Of a DNA stretch of 64,000 nt, positions 1 through 7,971 are shown in pieces. Positions within the stretch are counted from its first letter, which is position 1. Each line of letters begins with the position of its first letter. The notes under the pieces were generated by a model. It was not told where the DNA came from. It saw only the letters and a list, made by a program, of their open reading frames with translations, and searched no databases. Origin of the DNA: a bacterium (GTDB lineage Bacteria > Bdellovibrionota > Bacteriovoracia > Bacteriovoracales > Bacteriovoracaceae). The position numbers and the translations under genes were made by a program. The DNA is taken from the NCBI GenBank assembly GCA_030425045.1, contig JAUHVL010000010.1:1-64000 (forward strand). The letters are read 5' to 3'.

Positions 1-1179
1 AAATTCTGGAATGAGGTGCCTTTTCCTGAAAAATCTAAATGTAATGATCCCTCCTTGATATCGGTTTATAACCACCTCGAAAGTATTTTCTTTGTTATTA
101 ATAATTTTATGGAGAAAATAGAGCCATATGTTTCTCGCTTTGATGCCAATATGCTTGAAGGTGATATGCAAATGACGGCTTTTACGAGAATGGAGACCTT
201 CGTTTCTCAATTAGATGATATTCATCTGGCATTACAATCAATTATTGAGCATAAAGATGGTTTCACTCATAGCCTTAATTATCACGAGGAATACGGAAGT
301 CTTTTTAAAAGTGCTCCGATTGATACAGGTAAAATGTTACATCAACAATTATTAGAAACATCGAGTTCTGTTGTTATGGTTTCAGCAACTCTTGCTAACT
401 CAGATGGAACTACTGGTGTGAGGGGAATGGAGTGGGCAAGCGGCTACGCTTATTTACAACCAGAAAAAAGATTTAAGAGTGGTTTTTTCTTACCTTCCCC
501 CTACGATTATGAACAAAATACGAAAGTGTATCTTTGTGATGATATGAATCACTTTTCTCATCAAGATTTTGTTCCAGATGTCATAGATAAAATTTCACCT
601 TTAATTGAAAAACTTGGTGGAAGAACCTTACTGCTCTTTAGTTCTAGAGTTCGCTTTGAAACGGCCAGAGAAGTATTACTTGAAAAATTTTCAGAGGAAA
701 TTCCTCTTTTTTGCCAAGGTATGGGGGCAAATATAATTGACGAATTTAAAGCTTCTGAGAAAGGAATTTTATTAGGACTTGAATCATTTGGTGAGGGGAT
801 CGATATACCTGGAAGTAATTTGGAGTTTATTTTTATCGATAAAATTCCAGATCTTCGCATGGATCTGGTCATTAATGATCGACGACGTTTTTATGAAACT
901 CACTTTGGAAATGAGTTCCAAGATTATTATCTTTCTCATCGCGCTAGAAGTCTTCATCAAAAACTAGGACGTTTAATGAGAAGAGAGAGTGATCGCGGTG
1001 GCATTATTGTTTGTGATTCAAGAGTTAAAAAGTGGAAGAAAAGAACGATTGATCAGTTTCACGATCTCATGAGACCCTATGACATAAAAAGATCTACTAT
1101 TGATGAGGCTTGTCTCGAAATTTCGGACTTCCTTATTGATGAACCGGCTAATCCAACTCTAGAGAGTTTAAATATTTAA
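1..1179 (+). CDS. DinG-family ATP-dependent DNA helicase, C-terminal part (5' end outside window)
   Basis: The reading frame is open to the first base of the window, so this is the 3' part of a longer gene; the GTG at 16 is not needed as a start. The visible 392 residues hold the second RecA-like half of an XPD/DinG superfamily 2 helicase: a VSATL motif near residue 130, a GLESFGEGIDIPG motif V, and QKLGRLMRR, the motif VI with arginine fingers that contact ATP. The family unwinds DNA 5' to 3', often clearing R-loops or damaged forks. The N-terminal Walker A and any Fe-S domain would lie upstream and cannot be judged. The 3' end overlaps the convergent gene by 32 bases. Confidence 0.85.
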   Translation, partial: KFWNEVPFPEKSKCNDPSLISVYNHLESIFFVINNFMEKIEPYVSRFDANMLEGDMQMTAFTRMETFVSQLDDIHLALQSIIEHKDGFTHSLNYHEEYGSLFKSAPIDTGKMLHQQLLETSSSVVMVSATLANSDGTTGVRGMEWASGYAYLQPEKRFKSGFFLPSPYDYEQNTKVYLCDDMNHFSHQDFVPDVIDKISPLIEKLGGRTLLLFSSRVRFETAREVLLEKFSEEIPLFCQGMGANIIDEFKASEKGILLGLESFGEGIDIPGSNLEFIFIDKIPDLRMDLVINDRRRFYETHFGNEFQDYYLSHRARSLHQKLGRLMRRESDRGGIIVCDSRVKKWKKRTIDQFHDLMRPYDIKRSTIDEACLEISDFLIDEPANPTLESLNI

Positions 1180-1891
1180 TTTGTATTTTTGTACTACTCG
1201 TATCCTGAATGAGATAGGGAATAGTATCATATTTAGAGAGGTAGACTTTTACACTTGGGGGATTCCCTCTTTTTTCTCTATTGGCAATTTCTATGTCAAA
1301 AGAATCAAAAACACGATAAGGAGTACCTTTCAAAGTATGCTCGCCAACTTTAATACTTTCCATGGCCAGGCCTACTCTCTCAACAGCAACAGATTCCATT
1401 TTTGGCAGCTCTTCATAAGACCATTGGTTTTTACTTACAAGTAAATTATAAAAGTTCTTCGACGTCGTATCTTCTTTTTTTGATTTAAGATAAATCATAC
1501 TGGTGCATGCTGCAGGTGAGGCAATAGAAAATTTTGGTCCTGTGGAAATTTGCTTATGAATGGTTTCTTCACCTTCCTTACTGAAAAAATAATTGAGAAG
1601 ACTTTTTTTGGCATCAAAATCATAAATTTCTTTGACATCGTCTTTACCAAGTTTTTTTTCAGTAATAAGTTTAATAGGAACAAAATCTTTGCTGATTTCA
1701 AAGTCCACATTGATTTTGAGAATTTCTCCTGTGATGACTCTTATTCTAAGAACTGAATAGAAATTGATATTAAGTGTTTTTTTGTCTTTATAAACTTCAA
1801 ACTCTTCTTCACAGTATGTTGAGCCGGATTTGAAATACTCGTATGCTCCACGATAAATTTTATCTCCTACATGATCTTTTTTTAAATCCAC
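1148..1891 (-). CDS. hypothetical protein, 247 aa
   Basis: I do not recognise this protein. It has no signal peptide and no membrane segment, and begins MDLKKDHVGDKIYRGAYEYF. Long runs of alternating hydrophobic and charged residues suggest a mostly beta-strand fold, with repeated short strands such as LKINVDFEIS and SVKVYLSKY. The C-terminal TKIQIKYL resembles the last strand of outer-membrane-associated beta-sheet (DUF3108-like) proteins, but this is only an impression. It converges on the DinG-like gene, overlapping its last 32 bases, and is divergent from the MATE exporter across a 121-base gap. Codon use and AT content match the neighbours, so it is probably a real gene. Confidence 0.6.
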   Translation of the reverse strand: MDLKKDHVGDKIYRGAYEYFKSGSTYCEEEFEVYKDKKTLNINFYSVLRIRVITGEILKINVDFEISKDFVPIKLITEKKLGKDDVKEIYDFDAKKSLLNYFFSKEGEETIHKQISTGPKFSIASPAACTSMIYLKSKKEDTTSKNFYNLLVSKNQWSYEELPKMESVAVERVGLAMESIKVGEHTLKGTPYRVFDSFDIEIANREKRGNPPSVKVYLSKYDTIPYLIQDTSSTKIQIKYLNSLELD

Positions 1892-2012
1892 TGGTGATAT
1901 CCTTTATTTCTTGCCGCGAAACGAGAGAGCAAATTAATTGGAATACGAGAATATTCGCGGTATACCTTTCTTTTATAGTATTATAAAAATCAATAAATTA
2001 TAAGATGGTCAG

Positions 2013-3314
2013 ATGTTAGCTAAAATTAACTATAGTACTTTAGTAAAGTTTTCAATTCCTTCGGTGCTAGCAGCTTTGGTCGAGCCGTTGGCCTCTATTG
2101 TCGATACTTCACTTGTGGGTAGATTCTCTACCGAAATGTTAGCAGCTATGGCCATTTGTACGATTATTTTTAATTCGCTTTCTTGGATGTTTAATTTTTT
2201 AATTCATACATCCACTCAAAAGATTGCCGATTATAATGCTCAAAAAGACGAAACTATTTTATCTCAAAGAATACTCATTTCACTGTCATTGGCACTCATC
2301 ATTTCGTTACTTACGATACTTGTGATGTATTTGTTTAAAACGAATCTGTATCAACTCGCAGGAGCAGGGGAGGATCAATTTTATCTCGCCGATGAATACT
2401 ATTTAACTAGAGTCAATGGACACCTCTTCTCAGTCTTTTTTATGACATTATTATCAATTATTAGAGGACTCGGTTATGTCAGAGATGCTTTTTATATCAC
2501 GGTCTTTTCAACGGCCATAAATATAGCTCTCAGCTACAGTCTTTTACACACTTTTCAATTGGGTCTCACTGGTATTGCGCTTGGGACAGTTGTTTCTCAT
2601 GGGCTGGGTACATTTCTTTGTTTCTTACTAATCAATCAACGCAAAAAAGGCCTTCTTGGAAAGGTTTTAAAGGCCCGTCCCGTAAAATCAGAATGGGTTC
2701 ATTTTGGAAAAAATAGCTTGGATGTTTTTGGTCGATCTTTGATTCTCACAAGTTGTTTTTTCTTAGCGACGAGGTTCTCATCACTGCTTGGACATGAGGT
2801 TTTAGCAGCTCATCAAATCCTATTGCAGCTTTGGCTATTTTGTAGTTTTTTTATTGATGGCCTTGCTTCTAGTGCCAATATTTTGATGTCTTATTACTTT
2901 GGGAAAAAAGAGCTTGATCACTGCCGACTTATTGTAAGTATGTATACCAAAATTGCCTCAGCTTTTGGTGTCTTCTTTAGTTTGCTCTATATATTATTTG
3001 GCACTTCATTATTGAAAGTTTTCACTCTCGATCAAAATGTTATTATTCTTTGTTTATCCCTTCTTCCTATTATTTATAGTTCTCAGATTATTTCCTGTAT
3101 CGCTTTTATTTACGATGGTGTTTTATTTGGTCTCGAAAAATTTTCTTATTTAAGAAAGCATATGATTATAGGTGGACTTTTAATCTTCTTACCAATCAGT
3201 TCTGTCAGTATGCAAAGAAACGCGTTTATCTATATTTGGCTTGGTCTAGTTTTCTTAAACGTATACCGAGTCATCACAGGACATATTAAAATAAGAAGTG
3301 AGTTGTGTGCATGA
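2013..3314 (+). CDS. MATE family efflux transporter
   Basis: A 433-residue, very hydrophobic protein with about 12 predicted transmembrane segments, the usual size of MATE (NorM/DinF-type) exporters. The N-terminus (SIPSVLAALVEPLASIVDTSLVGRF) is the typical first helix of the family, in which the P-x3-D-x5-G spacing is conserved, and a second half-repeat starts near residue 235. Such proteins expel organic cations or drugs using a Na+ or H+ gradient; a Na+ gradient is plausible here because the window also encodes Na+-NQR. The stop codon overlaps the ATG of the next gene (ATGA), so the exporter and methyltransferase are probably translationally coupled. The substrate cannot be read from sequence. 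Confidence 0.85.
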   Translation: MLAKINYSTLVKFSIPSVLAALVEPLASIVDTSLVGRFSTEMLAAMAICTIIFNSLSWMFNFLIHTSTQKIADYNAQKDETILSQRILISLSLALIISLLTILVMYLFKTNLYQLAGAGEDQFYLADEYYLTRVNGHLFSVFFMTLLSIIRGLGYVRDAFYITVFSTAINIALSYSLLHTFQLGLTGIALGTVVSHGLGTFLCFLLINQRKKGLLGKVLKARPVKSEWVHFGKNSLDVFGRSLILTSCFFLATRFSSLLGHEVLAAHQILLQLWLFCSFFIDGLASSANILMSYYFGKKELDHCRLIVSMYTKIASAFGVFFSLLYILFGTSLLKVFTLDQNVIILCLSLLPIIYSSQIISCIAFIYDGVLFGLEKFSYLRKHMIIGGLLIFLPISSVSMQRNAFIYIWLGLVFLNVYRVITGHIKIRSELCA

Positions 3315-3970
3315 AAGATCATGGATTTGGAGAAGATTATTGGAAGGAAAATTACTCTGAGCCGTTAGAGATGGACGGTATTGCAAATGCTGATCGACAC
3401 GCACAATATATAAAGTCATTTTTTGATGTGGAGTATGTCGATATAAATTCCATTATTGATTTTGGCTTTGGTTTGGGGCATCTTTTTGATGAGGTTAACA
3501 AAATTTTTAAACCCTACAAAAGTTATGGTTTGGAGCCATCGCTCTACGCCTATGAAAAGGCAAGTAAGCGGTTAAAACCTCCAACTCCAACAACCAAGTT
3601 TAAGTTAAAGCATCAAAGTATAAAAGAATGGGTCGATAAATCTAAACCTAAATCTGCACGTTATGACTTAGGTATCTGTACATCCGTCTTGCAGTATTTA
3701 AGTGAAGAAGAAATTAATGAGGCACTACCTGTTATGGCCAAAAGAGTAAAATATCTCTACTTATCAGTGCCAACTGATAAGGAACTTGATCAACAGATTA
3801 ATGATTTAGACTTTTTTGATCGCTTTGCTTTGAGAAGATCTCAAAAGACATATTTAAAACTTTTAAAACCACATTTCACTGTAATTGGAAATAGAGTGCT
3901 AGAGAGTAAACATTTTTACTCTCTAGCTGATACTCATTTTACTGATTATTTATTTAGATTTAATGACTAG
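3311..3970 (+). CDS. class I SAM-dependent methyltransferase
   Basis: Starts at the ATG that overlaps the exporter's TGA; a GTG two codons upstream is less likely. The 219-residue protein has a Rossmann-type methyltransferase core. Motif I is IIDFGFGLGHLFDEV at about residues 48-62 (the glycine loop that binds S-adenosylmethionine), followed by YGLEPS (the acidic motif II at the end of strand 2), and YDLGICTSVLQYLSEEE matches motif IV/post-I. The substrate is unknown. Coupling to a MATE exporter suggests modification or resistance linked to export of a small molecule, which is inference. The 3' end shares the tetranucleotide CTAG with the convergent downstream gene: TAG is the stop on both strands. 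Confidence 0.8.
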   Translation: MKDHGFGEDYWKENYSEPLEMDGIANADRHAQYIKSFFDVEYVDINSIIDFGFGLGHLFDEVNKIFKPYKSYGLEPSLYAYEKASKRLKPPTPTTKFKLKHQSIKEWVDKSKPKSARYDLGICTSVLQYLSEEEINEALPVMAKRVKYLYLSVPTDKELDQQINDLDFFDRFALRRSQKTYLKLLKPHFTVIGNRVLESKHFYSLADTHFTDYLFRFND

Positions 3971-4533
3971 TAAGTTTTGGCGTTATTTTTAGGACAACTT
4001 TCAACAGCTGTCACGGCCTGATCGTTTCCAACAATCGTTCTAATCGTTTCTTTAAGAGAAGTATGTTTTGCCTTCTCTTTTGAAGAAAAACAGATCTTAA
4101 AATTATTATTATCAGAAACTCTTGTGTATTCACCAATTGTATCTCTCATCAGAGAAAGACCTAAATACGTCTGTAATCTTTTAATGGCATCTCTATCGAC
4201 CGTAGGATCAAGTTCAACGAGTATTTTTTGATCTTCTGTTGAATCTAGAGCTGTGGTCATTTGAATTCCAGACTTTGATGATTCAAGCATTGCCTTATTT
4301 TGTCCAATATTCCCATGAGTTTCAATTCCAATAGCATATTGGTCCTGAAGGTCTTGGATAGCATTGATATAGTCGTTAATATCACCATTTACCCAATCGA
4401 AATTTGAAAGGTCAGGACAACCATTTGAAGATCCGGGTGTTGGATCCAGGTCGAGGTCAAACCCTAGTCCGTTGGCATTTACACTTAATTGAAAACTTAA
4501 CATTAATAATAGAGATAAAATTAATTTTCTCAT
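3967..4533 (-). CDS. small secreted protein paired with TIGR02147 regulator
   Basis: 188 residues with a clear signal peptide (MRKLILSLLLMLSFQLSVNA). No known domain recognised. Two cysteines in the mature part (SNGCPDLSNF and FKICFSS) plus one near the C-terminus (ESCPKNNAK) suggest a periplasmic or exported protein with disulphides. Its ATG overlaps the TGA of the upstream regulator gene (ATGA at 4530-4533), so the two are one translational unit. The same regulator-then-secreted-protein order recurs at 13.6-15.0 kb in this window. Function unknown. Confidence 0.7.
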   Translation of the reverse strand: MRKLILSLLLMLSFQLSVNANGLGFDLDLDPTPGSSNGCPDLSNFDWVNGDINDYINAIQDLQDQYAIGIETHGNIGQNKAMLESSKSGIQMTTALDSTEDQKILVELDPTVDRDAIKRLQTYLGLSLMRDTIGEYTRVSDNNNFKICFSSKEKAKHTSLKETIRTIVGNDQAVTAVESCPKNNAKTY

Positions 4534-5273
4534 ACTTCATCCTCTGTGTTTGTTAATGGAAATAATGAAATGTATATATGATAAACTTCATCTTTTGTTT
4601 CACCTTCTTCTAAAAATTTAGAAATTTTTCTTCTAAATCTTCCGATCATCGCTTTTGCTTGCTCAAGTTTCTCAGAGCTAATCGCCATGGTTACTCCGGT
4701 GCTACTTCTTTTTTTCAAAGGGACATAGTTAATAGCGTCTTCGGCCTTATATAACATTTCCTTTTGATAACTTCTTAACGCTTCGGTTGTAATGTCATGA
4801 TCCATCGTTGAAAGGTTTCCACCGACATAACGAAAAACACCATCTTCTTCTTCCATCCAGCCAATTCTCACGAGCCTATCAAGTGCTGCTTGCGCCTGCA
4901 TAACTTGGATTCCTAATCTTCTAGCAATCCAGTGAGCGTCAGATCTAAAGTCTTGTAGCAGGCTTAATTGACATATGGCAAGGTGGTACCATTCACTTAG
5001 GATGGAAAACTGATCGACTTTGATCATTTGATATTCGTCGTTTTCTCCTCTGGCCACAAATTTAAAAAAGTCATCTGAGTTGAGGTTTAGTCTTTTTCCC
5101 AGTTCTGCCATCTTCTTATCTGAAAGATTTCGTTTTTTTCTAAGAAATTGAGAGAGAGAAGAGGGATCTATTTCCAAATGCTTAGCAAAAGACCTCAAAC
5201 TGTACTGAGGGTTCTTCTGACACCTTCTGGTGTACTCTGTTTGTAAATAAGATCTAAACTCTTCCGAGACCAT
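4530..5273 (-). CDS. TIGR02147 family (DUF4423-type) transcriptional regulator
   Basis: Matches the TIGR02147 family, which is expanded in Bdellovibrionota and Fibrobacter. The N-terminus (FRSYLQTEYTRRCQKNPQYS, then LRSFAKHLEIDPSSLSQFL) carries the family's hallmark R-x-K-N-P-x-YSLR-x-FA run and a helix-turn-helix. A winged-helix region follows near residues 105-155 (ARRLGIQVMQAQAALDRLVR), then a C-terminal DUF4423-like part. Starts are possible at 5333, 5285 and 5273. The 5333 ATG lies inside the inverted repeat at 5316-5332, and 5273 has GGAA seven bases upstream, so 5273 is preferred; 5285 remains possible. Coupled to the secreted-protein gene. Probably autoregulated through the GTGGCA sites upstream (inference). 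Confidence 0.8.
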   Translation of the reverse strand: MVSEEFRSYLQTEYTRRCQKNPQYSLRSFAKHLEIDPSSLSQFLRKKRNLSDKKMAELGKRLNLNSDDFFKFVARGENDEYQMIKVDQFSILSEWYHLAICQLSLLQDFRSDAHWIARRLGIQVMQAQAALDRLVRIGWMEEEDGVFRYVGGNLSTMDHDITTEALRSYQKEMLYKAEDAINYVPLKKRSSTGVTMAISSEKLEQAKAMIGRFRRKISKFLEEGETKDEVYHIYISLFPLTNTEDEV

Positions 5274-5315
5274 TTTGTATTCCATGACTAAAAAATAACA
5301 CGCGATATCATGCTT

Positions 5316-5332
5316 TGCCACTGCCTGTGGCA
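5316..5332. promoter_or_regulatory. inverted repeat TGCCAC-N5-GTGGCA (putative operator)
   Basis: Perfect 6-base inverted repeat with a 5-base spacer, just upstream of the regulator's likely start codon. It shares its half-site with the sites at 5398-5514. A binding site for the neighbouring regulator is inferred. Confidence 0.55.
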
Positions 5333-5397
5333 TTTTTACATCCTAGGCGTGTAAACTTCATACAGAAGGGTCAAGTTGACAACAGTTTTAAAACAAA

Positions 5398-5419
5398 ATG
5401 TGGCAGATTTATGCCACAT
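5398..5419. promoter_or_regulatory. inverted repeat ATGTGGCA-N6-TGCCACAT (putative operator)
   Basis: Perfect 8-base inverted repeat with a 6-base spacer in the divergent intergenic region. It is the most symmetrical of the GTGGCA sites and the best candidate for a dimeric regulator site. GG and GC are nine bases apart here, one short of the sigma-54 spacing, so it is not itself a good sigma-54 promoter. Confidence 0.6.
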
Positions 5420-5450
5420 AGTACTTCTTATTTATCCCTATATTGAATAT

Positions 5451-5471
5451 ATGTGGCATTTTATTTGCCAC
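5451..5471 (+). promoter_or_regulatory. sigma-54-like (-24/-12) promoter overlapping GTGGCA inverted repeat
   Basis: TGGCATTTTATTTGCC at 5454-5469 fits the sigma-54 consensus TGGCAYR-N4-TTGCW, with GG and GC exactly ten bases apart. Transcription would start near 5480, giving a leader of about 85 bases before the secreted-protein gene at 5565. The element is also an inverted repeat (GTGGCA/TGCCAC), so a weaker match exists on the other strand towards the regulator gene. It could be a sigma-54 promoter, a regulator operator, or both. Confidence 0.5.
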
Positions 5472-5476
5472 GATTA

Positions 5477-5514
5477 GTGGCAAATGTGATTGTTTTTTGA
5501 TGTGGCAAATGCCA
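5477..5514. promoter_or_regulatory. further GTGGCA/TGCCA half-sites
   Basis: GTGGCA at 5477-5482, GTGGCA at 5502-5507 and TGCCA at 5510-5514; the last two form TGGCA-AA-TGCCA. With the upstream sites this gives eight or more half-sites within 200 bases. Confidence 0.45.
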
Positions 5515-5530
5515 TAAACGGCACAAATGA

Positions 5531-5547
5531 TGGTGATGAGATCACCA
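5531..5547 (+). promoter_or_regulatory. leader hairpin before the ribosome binding site
   Basis: TGGTGAT-GAG-ATCACCA is a perfect 7-base-pair stem with a 3-base loop. It ends a few bases before the Shine-Dalgarno AAAAGGAG (5551-5558) of the gene at 5565. In mRNA it could stabilise the 5' end or tune initiation. Confidence 0.45.
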
Positions 5548-5564
5548 CTTAAAAGGAGATATTT

Positions 5565-6074
5565 ATGAAGAACTTAGTCCTCTTTCTTACACTTCTTGGG
5601 AGCCTTTCTACATGGTCTTATTCGGACTCTCAGGTTTTATCATTTCTCTTGGCCCATCCTGAAATCAAAGTTTTATTAGATGAGGGTGATATTGAGAAAA
5701 TAGCACTGAAAAAAACTAATTCAGGCACATCTTGGGATTACATCGCTACTTTTCAAATCGTGATCAAAGAAAGAACTCAAACGATTTTTTGTGATCATGC
5801 TGTATCTGTCACAAGTTATGGCGGTGTGGCCGGAAATTTCTTAGATGCCCCTGTCGTTGAGCGTAGCCAATGTCGTGTTTTACCTAATCATCTAAATCCT
5901 GATGACTTTTTGAACCCTAGAGTTTGCGGCATGGGAGGTCCTCTTATGGTTAATGAAAAGACTGGGGAATGTATCCAATCTCTTAGTACCTGCACAACAG
6001 CGAACCTAAGAAAAGCGGGGTTTAGGTCAGTAAAAGTTGGTGAACAAATCTGTAGCGAACAAACAACTTTTTAA
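5565..6074 (+). CDS. small secreted cysteine-containing protein
   Basis: 169 residues, strong Shine-Dalgarno (AAAAGGAG) seven bases before the ATG, and a signal peptide (MKNLVLFLTLLGSLSTWSYS). No domain recognised. The mature part has six cysteines, with one cluster near the C-terminus (NPRVCGMGGPLMVN, GECIQSLSTCTTAN, EQICSEQ), indicating disulphide bonds outside the cytoplasm. It lies divergent to the TIGR02147 regulator, with the sigma-54-like element and GTGGCA sites between, so it is a likely regulatory target. It is followed after 13 bases by another small secreted protein. Confidence 0.7.
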   Translation: MKNLVLFLTLLGSLSTWSYSDSQVLSFLLAHPEIKVLLDEGDIEKIALKKTNSGTSWDYIATFQIVIKERTQTIFCDHAVSVTSYGGVAGNFLDAPVVERSQCRVLPNHLNPDDFLNPRVCGMGGPLMVNEKTGECIQSLSTCTTANLRKAGFRSVKVGEQICSEQTTF

Positions 6075-6087
6075 TTGTGGAGTAGAA

Positions 6088-6444
6088 ATGAAAAAAATAT
6101 TATTTATTAATGTCTTGTTATTTATCCAATTATTGAGCGCTAATGCGCAAGCAATGAAAACTCATTTTTCAAGCGAGATACTAGGCTTTGAAATGGTGAG
6201 CGATGGTATGATCTTCATTGTCTATTCAGGTGGCTGTACCTCTAAAGAAGACTTTAGAATCGATATTTTAGAGTCCAATCCAGTTCAAGTTAATTTAGTT
6301 CGATTGGCCTTTGATCCTTGTGAAGCTTACCTTCCTTTAGGTCAAAAAATAAAATTTACTTGGGATGAAATGGGTCTAAGAAATGAGCAAAACTTTTTTC
6401 TAAGAAATCCCATTGGCCTTTTAACAAAGCCAAGTTTTAATTAA
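6088..6444 (+). CDS. small secreted protein, 118 aa
   Basis: The ATG at 6088 is chosen because GGAG lies just upstream and a signal peptide begins there (MKKILFINVLLFIQLLSANA); an in-frame start 51 bases upstream would bury the signal. Two cysteines (GGCTSKEDF, DPCEAYL) could form one disulphide. The sequence is beta-rich and ends with FLRNPIGLLTKPSFN. Function unknown. It follows the gene at 5565 by 13 bases and is closed by the hairpin terminator at 6457, so the two form a short operon. Confidence 0.65.
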   Translation: MKKILFINVLLFIQLLSANAQAMKTHFSSEILGFEMVSDGMIFIVYSGGCTSKEDFRIDILESNPVQVNLVRLAFDPCEAYLPLGQKIKFTWDEMGLRNEQNFFLRNPIGLLTKPSFN

Positions 6445-6456
6445 TGATATGGCCAG

Positions 6457-6486
6457 AGAAGAGGAGTTCTTCCTCTTCTTTCTTTT
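6457..6486 (+). terminator. Rho-independent terminator
   Basis: AGAAGAGGA-GTTCT-TCCTCTTCT is a 9-base-pair stem followed by TTCTTTT. It ends the secreted-protein operon and separates it from the Na+-NQR operon. Confidence 0.7.
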
Positions 6487-6518
6487 GCTTCGTGTTGAAA
6501 TCTCCTTAAAAAAATTAC

Positions 6519-6546
6519 TTACGGCCTGAACAATATTTGGTATAAC
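6519..6546 (+). promoter_or_regulatory. possible sigma-70-type promoter for the nqr operon
   Basis: TATAAC at 6541-6546 is a good -10; the -35 TTACGG, 16 bases upstream, is weak. It would give a leader of about 70 bases for nqrA. Confidence 0.35.
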
Positions 6547-6624
6547 TCAACGAAATTAGATAATTATTAGATCAAAGTATCCGGTTATTTTCCGGTCTTT
6601 TCTTCTCAATTTAAGGAAGGGTTC

Positions 6625-7971
6625 ATGCTTCATCATTTAAAAAAAGGACTAGATCTACCTATTTCAGGATTACCCTCACAAAAAATCGTAAATGCCGATC
6701 TTTGTAAAAGAGTTGCTGTTACTGGTTATGACTACAATGGAATGAAACCAACTATGCAGGTTGGGGTGGGTGATACTGTAAAAATTGGTCAACCTCTTTT
6801 TACATGTAAAAAAGTAGAAGGTGTTATTTATACTTCTCCGGCCAGTGGAAAAGTCGTAGCTATCAATAGAGGTGATAAAAGGGTTTTTCAATCGATTGAA
6901 ATTGAAGTTGAAGGTTCCGAACATACGAGTTTTTCTAGTTATAAAGTTAAGCCCATTGGGGACTATAGCTCTGAAGAAGTTGAGCAATTAATGATCGAAT
7001 CGGGAATGTGGACAGCTTTAAGAACACGTCCTTTTTCAAAAACGCCCAACCCCGGGTCACGCCCTCATTCCATATTTGTTAATGCCATGGACACCAATCC
7101 CTTGGCACCTGATCCCGCTGTGATTATTAGTGAATATGAAGATGATTTTAAAAATGGTTTAAGTGCCTTAACCAAAATCTGCGGCGAAAAGTTATTTCTC
7201 GTCAATAAGTCGGGAAGTGTCGTTCCTAGTCCAACTGATGATAAAATTTCAATGCATCAGTTTAGTGGCCCTCACCCTGCAGGGACTGTCGGTGTTCATA
7301 TTCACTTTCTAGATCCTGTAAATGCCGATAAAGAAGTATGGCATATCGGTTATCAAGATGTGGTTGCCTTAGGAAGATTACTTACAACAGGTAGACTTTT
7401 TCTTGAAAGAATTGTTTCGCTTGCTGGACCACTTGTTTATTCACCAAGATTATTAAGAACAAGATTAGGTGCAGACTTAAATACTCTTATTTCAGGACAG
7501 GTAAAGACCGAAGATAATATTAGAGTTATCTCAGGTTCTGTCTTTAATGGAAGAAGTCTCGATAATGTCTTTCATTATCTTGGTCGTTTTCACAATCAAG
7601 TGACGGTTTTAGCTGAAGGAAATATTCGCGAATTCCTAGGCTGGCAAGGACCAGGTAACGATAAATTCTCTGTGAAAAATACTTTTGTTGGTAAATTTAA
7701 AAACAAAGTTTTTCCATTTAATACAAATCTTCATGGTAGCAAAAGGGCTATTGTCCCTGTCGAATCTTTTGAAAAAGTTATGCCAATGGATTTGTTACCG
7801 ACACTATTATTAAAAGCTCTGTGTACTAACGATACAGAATTATCACAGCAGCTTGGTTGTCTAGAGTTAGATGAAGAAGATCTCGCTCTATGTACCTTTG
7901 TAAGTCCAGGAAAAGAAGACTTTGGACCTCTTTTAAGAAACCATTTAACGACTATTGAGAAGGAAGGATAA
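6625..7971 (+). CDS. nqrA: Na+-translocating NADH:quinone oxidoreductase subunit A
   Basis: 448 residues, the normal length for NqrA, the peripheral subunit of the six-subunit Na+-NQR. It starts after AAGGAAGG with the family N-terminus ([15 protein letters not shown]). A biotinyl-like or barrel-sandwich region lies near residues 40-85 ([17 protein letters not shown]), and the central part holds typical NqrA blocks ([27 protein letters not shown]). It is the first gene of a complete nqrABCDEF-apbE-nqrM operon; its TAA overlaps the ATG of nqrB. The complex oxidises NADH, reduces quinone and exports Na+ across the inner membrane. NqrA sits on the cytoplasmic face and has been implicated in quinone binding. 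Confidence 0.97.
   Translation: MLHHLKKGLDLPISGLPSQKIVNADLCKRVAVTGYDYNGMKPTMQVGVGDTVKIGQPLFTCKKVEGVIYTSPASGKVVAINRGDKRVFQSIEIEVEGSEHTSFSSYKVKPIGDYSSEEVEQLMIESGMWTALRTRPFSKTPNPGSRPHSIFVNAMDTNPLAPDPAVIISEYEDDFKNGLSALTKICGEKLFLVNKSGSVVPSPTDDKISMHQFSGPHPAGTVGVHIHFLDPVNADKEVWHIGYQDVVALGRLLTTGRLFLERIVSLAGPLVYSPRLLRTRLGADLNTLISGQVKTEDNIRVISGSVFNGRSLDNVFHYLGRFHNQVTVLAEGNIREFLGWQGPGNDKFSVKNTFVGKFKNKVFPFNTNLHGSKRAIVPVESFEKVMPMDLLPTLLLKALCTNDTELSQQLGCLELDEEDLALCTFVSPGKEDFGPLLRNHLTTIEKEG

Noticed and set aside
5331-5333. ATG at 5333 as the start of the TIGR02147 regulator
   Set aside because: It lies within the inverted repeat at 5316-5332 and adds residues unlike the family; a later start has a better ribosome site.
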